Part shown: positions 61,845-64,000 of the stretch, piece after piece
Numbering within the stretch: the stretch's first letter is position 1
How the letters are laid out: each line of letters starts with the position of its first letter
Position numbers and translations under genes: made by a program
Notes under the pieces: model-generated
Told to the model about the DNA's origin: nothing
Seen by the model: only the letters and a program-made list of their open reading frames with translations
The model's database searches: none
DNA from: Comamonadaceae bacterium
GTDB taxonomy: Bacteria > Pseudomonadota > Gammaproteobacteria > Burkholderiales > Burkholderiaceae_C
Direction: 5' to 3'
Assembly: GCA_947461325.1 (NCBI GenBank)
Contig: CANHLD010000001.1
Coordinates: 1-64,000, forward strand
DNA: 64,000 bases

Positions 61845-63021
61845 GGATGAAATGCAAAAAAAGCTGAACGATTATGGCATCAGGGTGAATCATCACCCTG
61901 CCGATATACCTGCCGCCGCATGGGATGCGTTGCTGTCAGTGCAAGACTGCCCTAGCCCTTTCATGCAGCACGCTTATTTGAGCGCCATGCACGATAGCGG
62001 GAGCGCCATCACCTCAACAGGATGGACCGCACGGTTTTTTTCGCTTTGGCACCATGATCAATTGGTGGCTGCTTGTCCTCTTTACTTGAAAAAACACTCT
62101 TACGGCGAATATGTGTTTGACTGGGCTTGGGCCAATGCTTACAACCAACACGGTTTGAACTATTACCCCAAGGCCTTGATTGCAGTGCCATTCACACCAG
62201 TGCCAGGCTCGCGTTTGTTAGCTGACAGTGATGAGCATCGCGATATGTTGTTGCAAGCTGTCCTGTCTTGGTGTGCAGAAGAAGAACTGTCGTCACTGCA
62301 TTTGCTTTTTGGCAGCAGCAAGGACATGGCAGCTTGCGAAAGAGCAGGTTTGTTGCAACGACAAACCGTGCAATTCCATTGGCAGAACCTAGGTTGGTCA
62401 GACTTTGATGGATTTCTTGGCAGCCTGAACCAAGAGAAACGTAAAAAAATCCGTCAGGAAAGACGCAAAGTGAGCGAGGCCGGTGTCGTCTTCAGACACT
62501 CACACGGTGCGGCCATCAACGAAGCAGACTGGCGTTTTTTCTACGAGTGTTACGAACGCACTTACCTCGAACATGGAAATGCGCCATACCTCACGCCGGA
62601 TTTTTTCCATCGCATGCGCACAGACATGTCGCAAAACTGGTTGCTGTTTATCGCTGAACGCAACGGTGAACCGATAGCCAGCAGTTTGATTGGCATACAC
62701 GGACTAGGCAGCGCGCATGCAGTCGCTTACGGTCGCTATTGGGGCGCTTTAGAACGCGTCGATTGTTTGCATTTCGAGGCTTGCTATTACCAGCCGTTGC
62801 AATGGTGTATTGCCAATGGCGTGCAGCGATTTGAAGGCGGTGCACAAGGGGAACACAAAATGGCGCGCGCTTTGATGCCAGTCAGCACACACAGTTCGCA
62901 TTGGTTGGCTGACGAACGTTTTTCTAAAGCGGTAGAAGAATTTTTAAACCGCGAGGGTCGAGGCATGGATAACTACCTCGAACACCTCGACGAACGCAAT
63001 CCGTTCAAACGCAGCGCATGA
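61843..63021 (+). CDS. FemAB-like (DUF482) GNAT-fold acyltransferase
   Basis: 392 residues of the peptidoglycan biosynthesis/recognition-like family (PF04339 pattern). ADIPAAAWDALLSVQDCPSP near the start, LNQEKRKKIRQERRKV near 198-213, WRFFYECYERTYLEHGNAPY, and near the C-terminus FEGGAQGEHKMARALMPVST. Its substrate is unknown. Start candidates are the ATG at 61843, which overlaps the nadE ATG, and one at 61852; neither has a clear ribosome-binding site. Ends 1 bp from the ppa stop. Confidence 0.85.
   Translation: MDEMQKKLNDYGIRVNHHPADIPAAAWDALLSVQDCPSPFMQHAYLSAMHDSGSAITSTGWTARFFSLWHHDQLVAACPLYLKKHSYGEYVFDWAWANAYNQHGLNYYPKALIAVPFTPVPGSRLLADSDEHRDMLLQAVLSWCAEEELSSLHLLFGSSKDMAACERAGLLQRQTVQFHWQNLGWSDFDGFLGSLNQEKRKKIRQERRKVSEAGVVFRHSHGAAINEADWRFFYECYERTYLEHGNAPYLTPDFFHRMRTDMSQNWLLFIAERNGEPIASSLIGIHGLGSAHAVAYGRYWGALERVDCLHFEACYYQPLQWCIANGVQRFEGGAQGEHKMARALMPVSTHSSHWLADERFSKAVEEFLNREGRGMDNYLEHLDERNPFKRSA
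61881..61900. promoter_or_regulatory. 20-bp palindrome upstream of nadE
   Basis: CAGGGTGA, four bases and TCACCCTG. It lies 37-56 bp upstream of the nadE start, just upstream of the putative -10 element, and inside the first codons of the acyltransferase gene. Its position suits an operator. Confidence 0.45.
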
Positions 63022-63022
63022 A

Positions 63023-63559
63023 TTAAGCGTGCTGCTTGCGGTAATTCGCAATGCCTTCTTCAATTTCCTGCATGGCTGACTCTGGGCCTTCCCAACCCAG
63101 AATCTTCACCCATTTGCCTTGCTCTAAATCTTTGTAATGTTCAAAGAAATGGGCAATGGTTTTCAAGCGCATGGGGTTCATGTCTTCAGGCTTTTGCCAT
63201 TGGGTGTAAATGGACAAAATTTTGTCAGTCGGTACAGCCAGCACTTTGCCGTCCATACCTGCTTCGTCTTCCATTTTCAAAATGCCAATCGGGCGGCAAG
63301 TCACGACCACACCTGGAATCAGTGGCACCGGTGTGATCACCAACACATCCACAGGGTCGCCATCGCCACTGATGGTTTTGGGCACATAACCATAGTTGGT
63401 CGGATAGTGCATGGAAGTGCTCATAAAGCGGTCCACAAAAATCGCGCCGGTTTCCTTGTCGACTTCGTATTTGATCGGGTCCGCATTCATGGGTATTTCA
63501 ATGATGACATTGAATTCATGGGGAGTTTTGTTTCCAGCGGTGACGTTATCTAATGACAT
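63023..63559 (-). CDS. ppa: Inorganic pyrophosphatase (soluble, family I)
   Basis: Hydrolyses pyrophosphate to phosphate. 178 residues, hexameric bacterial type. [20 protein letters not shown], the metal-binding signature [10 protein letters not shown] and [16 protein letters not shown] are diagnostic. The C-terminal part has [20 protein letters not shown]. It is divergent from hppA, which acts on the same substrate. Confidence 0.97.
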   Translation of the reverse strand: MSLDNVTAGNKTPHEFNVIIEIPMNADPIKYEVDKETGAIFVDRFMSTSMHYPTNYGYVPKTISGDGDPVDVLVITPVPLIPGVVVTCRPIGILKMEDEAGMDGKVLAVPTDKILSIYTQWQKPEDMNPMRLKTIAHFFEHYKDLEQGKWVKILGWEGPESAMQEIEEGIANYRKQHA

Positions 63560-63697
63560 GGCAATGTTTTCGAAAAAAGAAATAATTAAAAAAAAATCAC
63601 ACTGAAATATCAGTACTTACCCTGAGTTTACTTTGTTCTGACGCAGCAATTTCAAAGAACGGTAAAGCGAATGACGTACATTCACGGAGTTGGCCAA

Positions 63698-63790
63698 TCA
63701 CGCTCTGTCGAGTGCGTGAGGAAGCAACGCAAAGGTGGGGCAAAAAACCTTTGAACGTTGCCCCTCCTCTTCGCGAAACAACTCAAGGAG
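63698..63790 (+). promoter_or_regulatory. Structured leader of hppA with a possible pseudoknot
   Basis: The 236-bp gap between ppa and hppA holds three elements. A hairpin TCACGC/GCGTGA (63698-63703/63714-63719) comes first. Two interleaved stems follow: AAAGGT with ACCTTT (63731-63736/63747-63752) and GGGGCAA with TTGCCCC (63737-63743/63758-63764), the order of an H-type pseudoknot. Directly after, CTCCT (63764-63768) can pair with AGGAG of the ribosome-binding site (63785-63790). I do not recognise a known riboswitch class. 63560-63697 shows nothing clear. Confidence 0.5.
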
Positions 63791-63795
63791 ATCTT

Positions 63796-64000
63796 ATGAC
63801 TGGTTCTACAGCGCTGTTATTTGCGCTAGCGTGCGGCCTCATCGCCGTGATTTATGGGTTCTGGGCCCGCAGCTGGATTCTTTCCCAAGACGCAGGCAAT
63901 GCCCGCATGCAAGAAATTGCTGCTGCCATTCAAACCGGCGCAGCTGCTTATCTGGCACGGCAATACAAAACCATCGCCATGGTCGGCGTGGTTCTGGCTG
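63796..64000 (+). CDS. hppA: Membrane-bound proton-translocating pyrophosphatase (5' part only)
   Basis: Couples pyrophosphate hydrolysis to proton (or sodium) pumping. 68 codons are visible before the window ends. A first membrane helix near 5-22 ([18 protein letters not shown]) is followed by [20 protein letters not shown] and [12 protein letters not shown], characteristic of H+-PPases. AAGGAG lies five bases before the ATG. Ion specificity cannot be told from this part. Confidence 0.92.
   Translation, partial: MTGSTALLFALACGLIAVIYGFWARSWILSQDAGNARMQEIAAAIQTGAAAYLARQYKTIAMVGVVLA

Noticed and set aside
63560..63795. Fluoride riboswitch before hppA
   Set aside because: The conserved fluoride-aptamer bases are not present, although the class is known near pyrophosphatases.

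Overview
The window reads as chromosomal core sequence of a betaproteobacterium of the order Burkholderiales. Marker gene orders are ftsH-folP-glmM, carA-carB-greA, rpsB-tsf-pyrH-frr...lpxB-rnhB, ispD/ispF divergent from mfd-serB, ilvI-ilvH-ilvC-psd-pssA-leuA, a sigma factor-DUF3619-DUF3106-RDD operon, and nadE-glnB. A PhaR regulator and a 3-hydroxybutyrate dehydrogenase point to polyhydroxybutyrate metabolism. The order sigma factor/DUF3619/DUF3106/RDD behind ilvI recalls Comamonadaceae-like lineages, but no species can be named. Base composition is modest for that group and patchy. Genes are packed tightly, with many 1-4 bp overlaps and short convergent gaps. I see no insertion sequence, prophage, CRISPR array or rRNA operon.

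Layout. 1-10.4 kb (mostly minus): glmM (cut by the window edge), folP, ftsH, rlmE; yhbY on plus; then carA-carB-greA. 10.6-23.7 kb (minus): the translation/envelope supercluster rpsB-tsf-pyrH-frr-cdsA-dxr-bamA-skp-lpxD-fabZ-lpxA-lpxB-rnhB-SpoU methyltransferase. uppS and rseP, which normally sit inside this cluster, are both absent. 23.7-32.6 kb: a FAD amino-acid oxidase, an SDR, rnr, tRNA-Leu(CAG), rimO, phaR, tRNA-Val(GAC), relA. 32.6-39.5 kb: bdhA, a small XRE regulator, ispF, ispD, mfd, serB. 39.5-45 kb: uvrC, a glyoxalase-like gene and an operon of methyltransferase, beta-hydroxyacid dehydrogenase and class III aminotransferase. 45-50 kb: a HIT protein, a lipoprotein, an enoyl-CoA hydratase-like gene, the N-degron transferases aat and bpt, an IclR regulator and a D-Ala-D-Ala endopeptidase. 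50-56.7 kb: branched-chain amino acid and phospholipid genes, with a leucine attenuator before leuA. 57-64 kb: the ECF sigma operon, a LOG protein, glnB, nadE, a FemAB-like acyltransferase, ppa and the start of hppA.

How it works together. Most genes are housekeeping: outer-membrane assembly (LpxA/B/D, BamA, Skp), isoprenoid precursors (Dxr, IspD, IspF), phospholipids (CdsA, PssA, Psd), nucleotide and amino-acid synthesis, stringent response (RelA), repair (Mfd, UvrC) and pyrophosphate handling (Ppa, HppA). The most interesting signals are regulatory or architectural: a possible RNA pseudoknot before hppA; an rnr gene with no canonical start codon where a tRNA-Leu promoter overlaps its start; a leuA attenuator with a 17-residue leader peptide; a symmetric -10 element shared by ispD and mfd; nadE and an acyltransferase whose start codons overlap in one CATG, with a palindrome beside it; and the loss of uppS and rseP from their usual places.
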